A stretch of DNA of 64,000 nt, from assembly GCA_011033025.1 (NCBI GenBank), contig WFMF01000035.1:372001-436000 (forward strand). Direction: 5' to 3'. Source of the stretch: Beroe forskalii (lineage: Eukaryota > Ctenophora > Nuda > Beroida > Beroidae). Positions within the stretch are counted from its first letter, which is position 1; the number at the start of each line of letters is the position of its first letter. Positions 1-12,300 of the stretch are shown one piece after another. The translations under genes and the position numbers were made by a program. The notes below the pieces were generated by a model that worked only from the letters and a program-made list of their open reading frames with translations, ran no database searches and was not told the origin of the DNA.

Positions 1-477
1 GTATCTTGCAGCAATTGATATAAAACTGATTGGGATATGCCTCAAGTAACCAAAAATAGTAATTTCATAAACATACTTTCATTTTTCGACCAATGCTGTC
101 CAATATTACAGCTTTCAAAGATATATCAGGGACAAGAAAGTCAACAAAACGATGGTTTTTACAGTTATCCATATAAATAACGATTTATTTTGAGACTTGA
201 ATGTATATTATACAATGAAAGAGAGTTTGACAGTGCTATGAGGTTATTATCAACAAATATGACCAAATATAGTTGTGAATTACGTAACAAATAATGTGAA
301 TTAAGTAACGAAATGTTTCAAATTCAAAACTTTCCAATACATAGCACTTCAACTAATGAAAATCAGTGGCCTAACACTAATCACAGTCGATATTTTATGA
401 AACTTTGAAGAATTTACCCATTTTAGGTTGTGCTTGATGGTTTCTGGTAATTTGCATTTTTGAAGAATGATAATTCA
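1..477. other. Non-coding flank of foldback element
   Basis: No coding region is visible. The stretch is AT-rich. It holds two copies of a 14-base motif, gtgaattacgtaac and gtgaattaagtaac, at about 276-309. The same motif recurs several times on the far side of the adjoining foldback element (about 6568-6980), so the element may sit inside an older dispersed repeat. Confidence 0.5.
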
Positions 478-1969
478 ATGGGGGTGGCAAGTTTGGTATA
501 CCGGACAATGGGGGAGCCAAAATGCCTCCCCTTAATCCTGGTATACATCATAACAGAGTCAACCATACCCAGGCTCGCCCTACACTTGGGCCAACCTCTA
601 ATCACGGGCTCCCCTATACACCGCTCCCCTTAATCTTGGGCTTACCCACTTCCCTTGGTCTCACCCCTAAACAAGGGATCGCCCATACCAGACTCGCCCT
701 TATCCTGGGCTATACCGCATATGGCTCCCCCCTACCTTGGGCTTCTGGAATGCCTTGGGCTAACCCCCAAACACGGGGTCAACCATACCAGACCAACCCT
801 TATCCTGGGCTATACCGCATATGGCTCCACCCTACCTTGGTCTTCTGCAATGCCTTGGGCTAACCCCCAAACACGGGATCCACCATACCAGACCAACCCT
901 TATCCTGGGCTATACCGCATATGGCTCCACCCTACCTTGGGTTTCTGCAATGACTTGGGCTAACCCCCAAACACGGGATCCACCATACCAGACCAACCCT
1001 TATCCTGGGCTATACCGCATATGGCTCCACCCTACCTTGGGCTCCCCCTCGCTTTAAATATGGGCTCCCCTCCGTTATATTGGGCCACCCCATTCACTCA
1101 CCCCATGCCCTCTCCCCCCTAGTTTGGGCTCCCCCATGATCAAAACCGGGACTACCCCCGTATCAACTCGGGCTCCCCCTTGATAACTCGGCCCCCCCCC
1201 CCCATTATTACTCGGGCTCTCCCCCATGTTATCTTGGGCTCCCCCCGTATTAACTTTGGCTCCCCCATACCAACTTGGGCTCCCCCGTACCAACTTGGGC
1301 TCCCCCGTATTAACTTGGGCTCCCCCATATTAACTTGGGCTCTCCCATACTATCTGGGGCTACCCCAAACCAACTCGGGCTCCCCCGTACTAACTTGGGC
1401 TCCCCCGTACTATCAGGGCTCCCCCGTACTATCTGGGCCCCCCATACCAACTTGGGCTCCCCCGTACCAACTTGGGCTCCCCCGTATTAACTCGGGTTCC
1501 CCCGTACTAACTTGGGCTCCCCCGTACTATCAGGGCTCCCCCGTACTATCTGGGCTCCCCCGTGCTATCAGGGCTCTCCCGTACTATCATGGGCTCCCCC
1601 GTACTAACTTGGGCTCCCCCGTACTATCTGGGCTCCCCCGTACTAACTTGGGCTCCCCCGCACTATCTGGGCTCCCCCGTACTATCTGGGCTCCCCCGTA
1701 CTAACTTGGGCTCCCCCGCACTATCTGGGCTCCCCCGTACTATCGGGGCTCCCCCGTACTATCTGGGCTCCCCCCTACTATCTGGGCTCCCCCGTACTAA
1801 CTTGGGCTCCCCCGTATTATCTGGGCTCCCCCGTACTAACCTGGGCTCCCCCGTACTAACTTGGGCTCCCCCGTACTAACTTGGGCTCCCCCGTACTAAC
1901 AGGGCTCCCCCGTACTATCTGGGCTCCCCCGTACCAACTTGCCCCCCCGTACTAATTGGGCTCCCCCAA
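478..1969 (+). repeat. Left minisatellite arm of FB-A
   Basis: The unique tip at 478-698 is followed by about 3.4 copies of a 100-bp unit starting near 699 (ctataccgcatatggctcca is a marker), then about 40 copies of a 20-21-bp unit (cgtactaacttgggctcccc, with tatctgg and aactcgg variants). Long open frames across it, such as 1180-1704, are artefacts of a unit length near 21 bp and are not taken as genes. Confidence 0.85.
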
Positions 1970-2180
1970 AGGGAAACGTTCAGAAATAACTGCTGTGAAA
2001 TTCCAGAAATTATTTTCCAAAATATGGCAAATTTAACGAAAATGGCTGCCAATCGTAAAACCTTTACTGTATAGATATGAAAATCTGATATATATGGTCA
2101 AGGATGATCTATTTATCTCCATCTTGGCATCTTAATGTGATAACATGCATTCGACCTCTTGTACGCAAGTACCTACACAG

Positions 2181-2300
2181 TACATTGGGGGGATTGTAGC
2201 CCAAAAAAACCAAAAAAAAAACCAAAAAAAAAACCAAGCCCAAGATCCTGATTTTGGGGTAGGGCTTGTTTTTTGTTTTTTTTTGTTTTTTTTGGGTTGG
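2181..2300. repeat. Small palindromic A/T-rich MITE-like unit
   Basis: It begins tacattggggggattgtagc and continues through A-rich and then T-rich tracts around the hairpin arms caagccc and gggcttg. A second copy in the opposite orientation lies at 4495-4612 and ends ttacaatccccctacatta. Both are in the core of the foldback element and look like one short hairpin-element family. Confidence 0.5.
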
Positions 2301-2869
2301 GTTTTTTTGAACTTTTTGGACATTTTACACCAATGTGTTATTTGTGTTACTTACATGGTATTATTGATACTTAATGGTTTCCAATCATTACAGATGACTA
2401 AAATCACTATTTTAAGGACTTTATTAGTATTTCAATAGCATTCACTGCATTCACTGCTTTTTGATAAGGTACAACGGAAAATCATGAAATAGCACGGGAC
2501 CTTGGTTCAACAGTGATTAGAGAGGAACAGTAAAGTATCGAAAGGTGTCAAATCAGGCCATACTGGTCTAAACAAGGGCGCACCAGCCACCCATTGTCTC
2601 ATTATCACGTAGGAGTTACTCAAGACCCTAGGCAATAGGGTCCTTTAAAGAGTCGAGTCACCAAGCGTTTCATCGGATCTCAGTGCGAGATAAGAGTCAG
2701 AATGAAGGCTTCATGAGGTCACACTATATGGTATGAAAGAGAAATAGGCCAGAAGTCTCGCTCAAGCAAGAGGTGAGAGTTCCCATTGGATCAGGTTATA
2801 GTTATTATTACCCTGCAGTGTAATTACTTTTCGAATTTTTGAGCAATATTAATCATGTAATTACACCGT

Positions 2870-2985
2870 ACCCAGCAGTTGAATTACTGTCAAGTGTGTA
2901 ATTACTATACCTCAACTGTTGAATTACTATTCAAGTGTTGAATTACTATTCCGGCTGTTGAATTACTACTGTTGAATTACTACCA
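2870..2985. repeat. Degenerate short tandem repeat
   Basis: This run repeats the motif ctgttgaattactat six or so times with small changes. It is AT-rich and shows no coding potential. Confidence 0.55.
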
Positions 2986-4078
2986 AATTTTCTGAAACGG
3001 CCATTCGCACGATTCTAACCTATTTGCTATCTCTGTGCGGGTGTAAATAGGAGAATAATAAGCTCCCATGATATCTGTTATCGCACTTTTCATATTACAA
3101 AACGATTCGATATAATCTATTCTTAACCGTATATATACTGTAAAACAAGATAAAATAGCGATAAGGAGCACAAAATGTTCGGTACGATGTATGTTATATT
3201 CTTAATGGCACATTCGGTAGCACAAGATAAAGTAAATATCAGCACAATTTATAAAATACGATATATCTAAACGATATTATGGGGCAACACAAGATTAAAG
3301 ATAAAATAGATAGAAGGAAAACTATCGTATACACCTAAATGGCACCACCCAGACGGGCTTGATAACTCCATCCGTGTTTCAATGTTTATTTATCTAGTCT
3401 TAGAGATATAACGCAGACTTGTGTTGCCATATATAGGGAGTATTGCTCCGTTTTATCAATTTCAATTACATTATTTCTGTGCGCCGTCATTTCTATCTGT
3501 CAGCGTTCGTTACTTATTTTAGATCGGGATGAAGATAATGATTATGGCGCAAAACTTATTGTTCAACTGAGGAGTACATACATACATTTTGATGCACTCT
3601 AAAGATTTAGCTGACTACATTCACATGTGATCGTGTTTATCTATACAGATTCTATACGAGATCCGCATAAGATTGTAGCTCTCGAGTCAGTTGTTATTAA
3701 TGTTTGTGGTGTGAATTGTTTTCCTTTCTATTGAGTACTTAACTTTCATGATTCATGTTTTTTATGACAATGAAAGATCATAACGAAATTTTTGTAAAGT
3801 ACATATACATACACTACGTCATACACTTACAGTATCTATCAATGCTGGGCGCTGGTTGTATCATTTGGACTTTGGAGTTTTGAACTTATTCGCTGAATTG
3901 ACCCCGATACGATGATGATGCGATTCTGACTTTTACAAATCACTGGCAAATTTGTCCAAAATTGTCGTCTGTTTCAATTATGAAATAGTGTACCCATTAT
4001 TCATAAAACATTGAGTTCGAATGCTTAAGTTTCAAACCGTATACTTTGATTGATGCGTATATGGCAGGGTTAATAATA

Positions 4079-4232
4079 CAGTAAAATACACACTTGGGTG
4101 TAATAATAGTCGTAATTGTACTGCAAGCTGTAAATTAAATAAATGCAAGCAAGCATCGTGCATTTATTGCAGATGAATTCGCAAGCTCGTGGAATTAATG
4201 TGGTAATTACACACCCAAGTGTGTATTTACCG
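4079..4232. mobile_element. Short Tc1/mariner-like MITE with TA target duplication
   Basis: This is a 154-bp element with imperfect inverted termini of about 27 bp, cagtaaaatacacacttggg on the left and the complement of acacccaagtgtgtatttac on the right. A TA dinucleotide flanks each end (4077-4078 and 4233-4234). The CAGT start and the TA duplication fit Tc1/mariner-derived MITEs. It lies inside the core of FB-A, so it inserted later or was captured. Confidence 0.6.
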
Positions 4233-4494
4233 TATATTAGTTACCAGTGAGTTAGGCAACAGTGACAAGCTGGGTCTAGCATGGTATGGTCACCAGACAC
4301 TGAGGCAAGAGTCGCCAGTAGGTCAGCAAGAGACACCAGTTAGTCAGGCAATATTGAGCATTTTACTGTTAGGTGATACCAAAGCCCTTCAAGCTCTGGA
4401 AAGTGTGAAATAACCATTTTTATTCACCAAATAACTTTTAAGAGCGGCTGACTGTGAAATATATATTCAAAACAACAGATTTTCAAGTTAAATT

Positions 4495-4612
4495 CATTGG
4501 AAAAAAGCCCCAGAAATTACCAAATGTAACCCAAAAACCAAAAAACCCAGCCCAAGAATCGAAAAAATGGGGTAGGGCTTTATTTTTTTTGGGTTACAAT
4601 CCCCCTACATTA
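4495..4612. repeat. Second copy of palindromic A/T-rich MITE-like unit
   Basis: This is an inverted copy of the unit at 2181-2300. The shared parts are gtaacccaaaaaccaaaaaa at one side, agcccaag and ggggtagggctt around the hairpin, and ttacaatccccctacatta at the end. Confidence 0.5.
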
Positions 4613-4756
4613 TAATATCTCACTTTAAATCACCCTACTGTCAGGGCGGTAAGACGCATTTACGATTTTCTTGCTGGGCGATCACAGCCCAATACTTGAG
4701 GTCCAGGGGTGAAACCCCTGCAGGCGGGCGAGCCCCCGCAAAATTTTTAGTATGTG

Positions 4757-6441
4757 TGGGGAGCCCAAGTTGGTATGGGGGAGCCCAGTTAGTGCGGGGG
4801 AGCCCAGAGAGTGCGGGGGAGCCCTGATAGTAATGGGAGCCCCTCTGGGGGAGCCCAGATAGTATGGGGGAGCCCAAGTTGGTATGGGGAGTTCAGATAG
4901 CTTCCCCTGATAGCACGGGGAGTCCCTTTGTATAGGGGGGAGCCCAGATAGTACGGGGAGCCTAGTATGGAATCATAAAGATAGTTGAGAGCCCTGATAG
5001 CACGGGGGAGCCCAGATAACGGGGAGCCTGAATTTATTGCGGGGGATACGATATTTCGTGGGGAGCCTGAGCTGGTTTGGGGAGCCCAGATAGTACGTGG
5101 GAGAGCCCAAGTTAATATGAAAAAAATCCCTCGATGGGGGAGCCTGGTAACCCAGCCTTTTGGTATGGGGGAGCCAAATGGTGGGGGAGCCAAAGCTAAT
5201 GGGGAGCCCAGATACGGGAGAGCCCTGATAGCACGGGGGGAGCCCAGATAGTACGGGGGAGCCCTGATAGGTATGGGGGGGTAATGGGGAGCCTGAGCTG
5301 GCTTTGGGGGAGCCCCATATAGTACGGAGAATGCGTTAATATGGGGAGCCCAAGTTAATACGGGGAGCCCAAGTTGGTACGGGGAGCCCAAGTTGGTATG
5401 GGGAGCCAAATGGTGGGGGGATACGGGGGAGCCCAAGATAACATGGGGAGAGCCCGAGTAATAATGGGGGGGGAGGGAGCCAGACCAGTTATCAAGGGGG
5501 AGCCCAAGTTATCATGGGAGCCTGAGTTAATATTGGGGAGCCCGAGTTTGGGGGGGGGGCCCGAGTTAATACTGGGGGGGAGCCCGAGTTAGTATAGGGG
5601 TAGCCCGAGTTTTTATGGGGGTAGCCCGAGTTATCATGAGGGAGCCCGAGTTGATACGGGGGTAGTCCGGGTTTTGATCATGGGGGAGCCCAAACTAGGG
5701 GGGAGAGGGCATGGGCTGAGTGAATGGGGTGGCCCAATATAACGGAGGGGAGCCCATATTTAAAGCGAAGAGGAGCCCAAGGTAGAGTGGAGCCATATGC
5801 GGTATAGCCCAGGATAAGGGTTGGTCTGGTATGGTGGATCCCGTGTTTGGGGGTTAGCCCAAGGCATTGCAGAAGCCCAAGGTAGGGTGGAGCCATATGC
5901 GGTATAGCCCAGGATAAGGGTTGGTCTGGTATGGTGGATCCCGTGTTTGGGGGTTAGCCCAAGGCACTGCAGAAGCCCAAGGTAGGATGGAGCCATATGC
6001 GGTATAGCCCAGGATAAGGGTTGGTCTGGTATGGTGGATCCCGTGTTTGGGGGTTAGCCCAAGGCATTGCAGAAGCCCATGGTAGGGTGGAGCCATATGC
6101 GGTATAGCCCAGGATAAGGGTTGGTCTGGTATGGTTGATCCCGTGTTTGGGGTTAGCCCAAGGCACTTCCAAGCCCAAGGTAGGGGGGGGGGGCATATGC
6201 AGTATAGCCCAGGATAAGGGCGAGTCTGGTATGGGCGATCCCTTGTTTAGGGGTGAGACCAAGGGAAGTGGGTAAGCCCAAGATTAAGGGGAGCGGTGTA
6301 TAGGGGAGCCCGTGATTAGAGGTTAGCCCAAGTGTAGGGCGAGCCTGGGTATGGTTAACTCTGTTATGATGTATACCAGGTTTAGGAGAAGTCCGTGTAT
6401 CCAAAACGGATATTGGGGCTCCCATAACTTGCCACCCCCAT
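4757..6441 (-). repeat. Right minisatellite arm of FB-A (inverted)
   Basis: Reading the minus strand from 6441 inward gives the same series as the left arm: tip, about four 100-bp units (roughly 6190 to 5770), then simple 20-21-bp units down to about 4757. The simple part is more degenerate than in the left arm, with unit-length changes and internal variants. Confidence 0.85.
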
Positions 6442-7702
6442 TTTAGATACATAAATTTGTGATTCAAGCAATGCTTATGAATTATCTTCATTTGATGACA
6501 ATCTGAAAACTAAAATGAGGCAATGAAGTGAAGCCAAATGACAATAGTGAAGTAATGAATGTGTCTCGTGAATTACGTAACACAAAATTGTGAATTACGT
6601 AACAAAGTAACAAGAGAAAAGTGCTTGGTACAGATTCAAAATAGGAAGTAGTGGATAAGTCGCTATGTTTCTGAACATTTACACCCCTCTGAGATAAAAC
6701 TTGCATAAGCAAAAGAGCACTGCATTCCTGTTCGAGCTGAAATACCCTGTCAGATTTTCCTAGTGCGAAATTATAATTCCAGCCCTGTGAATTATGTAAC
6801 GCTTTTTAAAACACTCTGACAAGAAACCCTTTTGATCTCTAGAAATAATGTTTCTATGGAATGTAGATAGCATCCTGAAGTACTGGATGAACCTAAAAAT
6901 GGGGTTCGTTCATGTTGATTGTTGTAATTATTGAGCAATTTTTGTCAAAAAATCGACGTTTTTGTGAATTACGTAACGTGGAACTGGACATATATTCTAT
7001 AATTTTCCTAATAATAGTACGTATGTAATGATACTAATGATAATACTCATGATTATGTAATACTCACGACGAGTTTGAAATAATATTATAATATTCTAAA
7101 AGAATTTTGATTGAAAAAATAAAAAGTAAATGTGTCACGTATATTCGGCTTTGTTTTCTCCCTGAGTAAATTTTTAAATAGCTCAGTAAATATTTGGTAT
7201 AAATGGTAATTATAAAATTTATCAAACTAAGTGAAAATATGAATTTTCAAAGTTAGCTCCTGTCCAAAAATTGGTCAAAAATGACGATTTTCAAATTTCA
7301 AAAGCCCATATTTTCACTTCTGAGGCCTAAATCAAAAATCTGACCGATCAAAAGTTTTATTTTATGCCCTAGAACATAAATACCAAGTTTCAAGGGTTTA
7401 TCTCAAAAACTGTAGGAGGAGATAGATTTTAAACTTTTAAAGATGATTTTTGGCAAATCGCGTTAGAAGTTTGCGCGCGCACTGTAATAACAGGCGAAAT
7501 CGCGTTTTGAAAAATTCATAACTTTGACTGAGAACAATATTTTTACATGGGGTAAAAACCTACTGGTAGCTGGAGTTCTCCTCTATGAGGAACAACAAAA
7601 ACCCGAAAACCGACCTCAGACCCCCCAGGCCCCCTTAGATCGAGATTTTAATTTTCTTCAGTTTTCTTCAAGATAAGCAGAGCAAAAGATTGCGTTACTC
7701 AC
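6442..7702. other. Non-coding stretch between FB-A and dynein exon
   Basis: No gene is visible. Four copies of gtgaattacgtaac or a near variant occur at about 6568, 6590, 6785 and 6964. The rest is AT-rich intron sequence of the dynein gene, whose next 3' exon must lie beyond the left edge. Confidence 0.5.
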
Positions 7703-9303
7703 ATTTGAGGGTAGGTCGTGTTTCCAGCGCTCTACATAGGGTCTCCAGCCCAGCTGCACCGGATCCATGTAGACCATGCCACACCGTGAGATGGTGGCTG
7801 GCGAGGCGAAGGAGAGGTCGTCCACTTCGAACATAACTCTCATACGAGGCAGAAGGGGGACCCGCTCACCTGAAACAAAGTTAATGATGCTTGGCCATGG
7901 CAAAATCGTTGTCGACACTGTCAATTAGACAGTTTTTAACGGAAGGATGGATCCATATAATTTTCGCATTGATCTAGCCATAATGCATATCTATGACACG
8001 CATAAGCACGCTCAATAAACGTGTTTTATATTCTCATGAAATAGATGATAAGATGTTAATAAGGTTAGACTTGAGCATATTATTCCTTTAAAGGTCAATA
8101 AAACTAGCAGGTATCGAGGTTATATTCACTTCAACAACATTAAACATCTTGTCATATTATCGTCTAGAGCAACCTTGATCACAGCCTCACTGAGTAAGTG
8201 GGTTCTTAGAATAATTTGGAGAGTGTCACGGCTTCTATACCCGAGGCTTGTAGCTCTTGTATACTCATTTCCATGATGTAAATTTTCCTTTGTTCAATTC
8301 TCTTAATTTGTTAATTAGTGAGTTATTCTTTTCAGAGTTTCAACTTGAATGTTACTTCTTAGTTCTTAACTTTACTACGTTTTACATTTGTACTATGTAG
8401 GCTCCACCGCTCCATTGAAGCATTTTTGAGGATTTTAGAAGTATCTTATATTATGCTACTGTTGAGAAATATCAGCGTAATTGCCGTGGAAGCTGAAATC
8501 GCCCACCACGAAAGTTTAGCTCATATTTGGGATAAAAGGTAATTAAATTGCTTTAACTTGCTGAACTTGTCTTGTAGCTAATATAATGGATTTAATACGG
8601 CTCTCATTTAATACTTCAACTTCAATGCCACCAAGCTCTAAAAACCAGTAAATCCGGTTTGACGCAGGAGTGCGTTACAGTATTCAGAGCCATTTTATAA
8701 AGGAGAGCAATGGACTTGCGCTCTATTGCTTGGCGTAGAGGGCACCGTTGCATATTTAGAATATTTTGATTATTTGATTGGCCTCAAAATACTCATATTG
8801 AGGTACCGTTGTAATGGTAGTTACTCTTAAGTCGTTCCCGTATCTTAGTTCGCGAGATTTGAGGTTTCTATTAGGCAATTTGATAGCAGTATGCAATTTT
8901 TGCAGCTTTATTACATACTCTGGAGTCTGGAATTGAATCTAGCTATGCCATTAAAATAGGGGAATATATTGGTACAAGTAATGAACCATTGAACATACCA
9001 TTTGCAAGACAAAGGGTCCGCGTATCGTCTAGAACTGTGTTGAGATTCTCAACCCATACTGGGTCGACTGGGCCATCGAGCACCAACCATTTCCAATTCT
9101 GGAGAGATTTGTTACGATCACCCGTGAATAATATGTAAACCGAATAGCAATATTTTGTGAAACTATTCCAACTACAGGATTGTGATCACCAAGACTAATC
9201 AAATTTATCATAATATTATGATAACTCACGTTGACAGTTATGTCACTCTTAGTTGTACTTCCAGGCGTGTCGGACAGAGATCTATCATCAGGCGTCGGTG
9301 CTC
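7703..9303 (-). CDS. Dynein exons 31-33: second half of AAA2
   Basis: Exons are 9230-9303, 8999-9098 and 7703-7869. Exon 32 reads [20 protein letters not shown] and then [13 protein letters not shown], the AAA2 Walker B region. It joins in phase across AATG/GTGAG to exon 33, which gives [20 protein letters not shown] followed by [15 protein letters not shown]. Exon 33 ends at a gtgagt donor. Exon 31 ([20 protein letters not shown], then ITVN) is in frame with exon 32, but its 5' phase does not match exon 30 at the simplest sites. Exon 31 or its upstream neighbour is therefore the least certain part of the model. Confidence 0.85.
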
Positions 9304-12300
9304 CTGGTAAGAGTAAAATGATTAATATTTAGCATCAGACGTCTACTTTCTAGTTCCAACCACCTCCACCAGTTACATACATACTTACATACTTTTGAGT
9401 TTTGACGCAGCAAAAAATATTTGGTTATAGCGATTTCGATCCGAAAACGGAAATGGTGGTGACACAGCGAAATACCAAGATGAACTGAGTGGCAAGATAA
9501 ATTGAGTAGCTTGGAAAGATCTAAAAATCTAGACGAGTGGATAAAAATAACCTTGTCGTACATAAAAGCGACCAATTTGCATTATCTATTCCGTGATGAA
9601 ATGAACCATTGTTTTGGTAACCATGGCAACGGCATCACAGGAGTTAAAACCTAGCACGTGCATACTGCATTTCCATTTTCACAACTTCATTAGTGTCATC
9701 GTATCGATTTCTCGCAAAACCTGAACTTTTTGTTCTTCGTGATATGTACAGAACTAACCAAAGACCGCGTTCAAGGTACTGCTGTAAACTGTAAGCCTGA
9801 CTATGTTATATTTTCTGTCTCAACTGACGGATAGCAGATATGATACATGAAAGGATTGTGTTGTAAAATTTAAACCAAACCACTGCTGTAACGCTTAGGT
9901 TGGATTTAAATATTTAATAGTTCGTGTCTTTATAGCTTGTCTTTATGTGTCTGTATCGTTATTTGTTCACATTTTCTTTGCATGCATTATCCTTAAAATC
10001 ATCATACCTACTTGTACACGTAGTACTCTATACCATATTAAAGGTATAGTGTATAGTGTATACCAGGGCCGTAATTCCCGGGGGGGGGCTAGGGGGGCTG
10101 GAGCCCCCCCAAGATTTTTAAACGACTCAAAAAAACTTAGAACTCCCTATTAAAATTTCCAACTTAATTGATCTTTACAGTTTACTTATTAAATACGGAA
10201 TGATTTTGATGCTTCATTTGCAATTGTGAAGGTTTGTACATCATAGCAACACTTCATGTAGGCTAGTTTGTAGGTAATCCATGGTATTATCATCAACAAA
10301 CCACAGTACAGAAGTGCAGTAATCTGATCAATCAATGTGTATATAGTTAGTGGGCAAAAATAACAATAAAGAAAGAAATAATTGATTATCATGCTCATAT
10401 TATCGGATAATCCTCATAGATGTATGCAAGTGTCATACTGGAATGAATAAAAAAGATTCAATGATGTTCATAACAATGTTAGGGCTAAAAACAAGCAAGT
10501 GCTCTGCGCTAAAAATGGGCCATCAGTTGGGAAAGGCACAAATTGTACTACACACGGCTTGAAAAGTTGCTCAAAACTTGTCTAAGTACCATTGTATAAG
10601 ACTTATCATTTTCACGATTCTTACCCATTTCTGTAGCCCGAAATTCATTCTCAGGCATTGAAAAACCCTAAAATTTTCCGGGGGGGTCCGCCCCCCTAAC
10701 CCCCCGCCAGGGGCACTGCCCCTGGACCCCGCTGGGGGCTGCGCCCCCAGACCCCTGCCTCCGGGGGCTCCGCCCCCTAGCCCCCGCCAGGGGCTCCGCC
10801 CCTGGACCCCGTTCTCTGGGCTCGCCCAGCCCCCCATCTCAAAATTGAGAATTACGGCCCTGCCCATCTCAAAATTGAGATTTACGGCCCTGGTGTATAC
10901 CCACTTCATATTTCAACATTGATCAACGAAGATGACGTTAATCATACACAACATGGGCAATTGGCATATCATCATGCGTTCATGGACTCTGCCTCTCGGC
11001 CAAACCGAAAGAATTCACCTAATACAATAAGCTTTTTTAGCAAGCACTAATTGTAAATACAAAGGATAATCTGGCAAGCATAAAAGTGCTTGCCAAAAAT
11101 GAAATGTACACATAGATCTGCCAGTGGTATTTCACTCCCACACCTCATCTGGCTTTGTTCGTTTGATTACCAGTGCAACCAGGAGGCAACAGCTCTGTTA
11201 TGTGTATCAAACTTGGTTGAATTGCATCCAACCGTCGACTGACTTCCGATGATCCTGTACTTTACTCAAACCTTTTAATTAGACATTGAAGCATATAATT
11301 TGATATTTCAGTTCCACCCTCCGGGAATTCTTTCCAATCAGCTGGTCAATCAGCCAGTAGGTTACAATTACACCAGCAGAAGAACACTATCAGACAGCAA
11401 AAATACAAGTACAAATTACACTCACTTGTCACGGCATCAGCAAAATATCTGTAATAGTATCTGACCACAAATTAATTAACCTACATGATAAATCGTATCA
11501 CACTCCCTTCACATTCCTTTCCAATCATGTTGCATACCAACACCAGCAATTCTTAATAATGCCCTAGTCCCGCCACGGCGCCACAGATGTAACATTACAC
11601 CAGGATGTCTCATTGGCTCATGTGAAGGGAGCGGGAAGCCATCTTTACATTTTAGAAAGAATAACAACGCGTTATAATCTAATTTGCATAGAATATCTAT
11701 GAGCCCATTATTACTGTATCTGATTTATTGCCTGTCGTTCACCTTGTATTCTCATATTTAAGTCAGGAGCAATCGCAATAGCATTGACTTAATTTCTCAG
11801 TTTACGACCTCCATATTTTTATCTAGATTTCTCGTCTTATTTTTATTATTTTTTGATGGATTTGACACCAAAATTGCCCGGATACATATTACATAGCTGT
11901 TCGATATCCCAATTTGCAGTTTAGTGTCCTACTCACGTCTTGTTCAATAAACCATGGTGGCGCTGCGACATTTTTACTCAATAAAAAATAAAAATGAATT
12001 TAAAAAAAGTTTTAATGTTCCTCTATTCTATGAATTCATTATGATTCCTCTCTACTTTTGAGTCCGTCAAAAGTACGCAATGGACCCTGCAACAGAACCG
12101 CCCACCGAGGGGGAGGTGGAACAGAAGCTAAATGTCGTTGGCATGATCGGAATGATCGTCTTCTACCTGATCATCTTCCTAGCTGGCATCTTAGCGAACA
12201 AGTTAGCATTACACTCAAAGTTTTGAGATCGTTGAATTACATTACAAAGCTTTGCATTATACAGATTGCTTTGATAATCTGACTCGGTAACTTGATTTAT

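Larger units (their letters stand above)
478..6441. mobile_element. Foldback (FB-like) element with minisatellite inverted arms, family FB-A
   Basis: The two ends are inverted copies of the tip atgggggtggcaagtt (478-493 and 6426-6441). Both arms run inward in the same order: a unique tip of about 200 bp, then 3-4 copies of a 100-bp higher-order repeat, then a long simple array of 20-21-bp units of the type gggctcccccgtactaactt. The right arm is the reverse complement of the left. The middle (about 1970-4756) is AT-rich with no transposase ORF. This is the architecture known from Drosophila foldback elements, but I do not recognise the family. I see no convincing target-site duplication. A related single arm lies at 51661-53839. 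Confidence 0.75.

Noticed and set aside
1180-1879. Long open frames rich in GSPVLTWAPPY repeats
   Set aside because: They are translations of a 20-21-bp minisatellite inside a transposon arm, open in several frames. No start context, conserved domain or splice structure supports a protein.
2145-2438. Frame with K/N/Q-rich then F-rich runs
   Set aside because: It is read from A-rich and T-rich tracts of a hairpin MITE.
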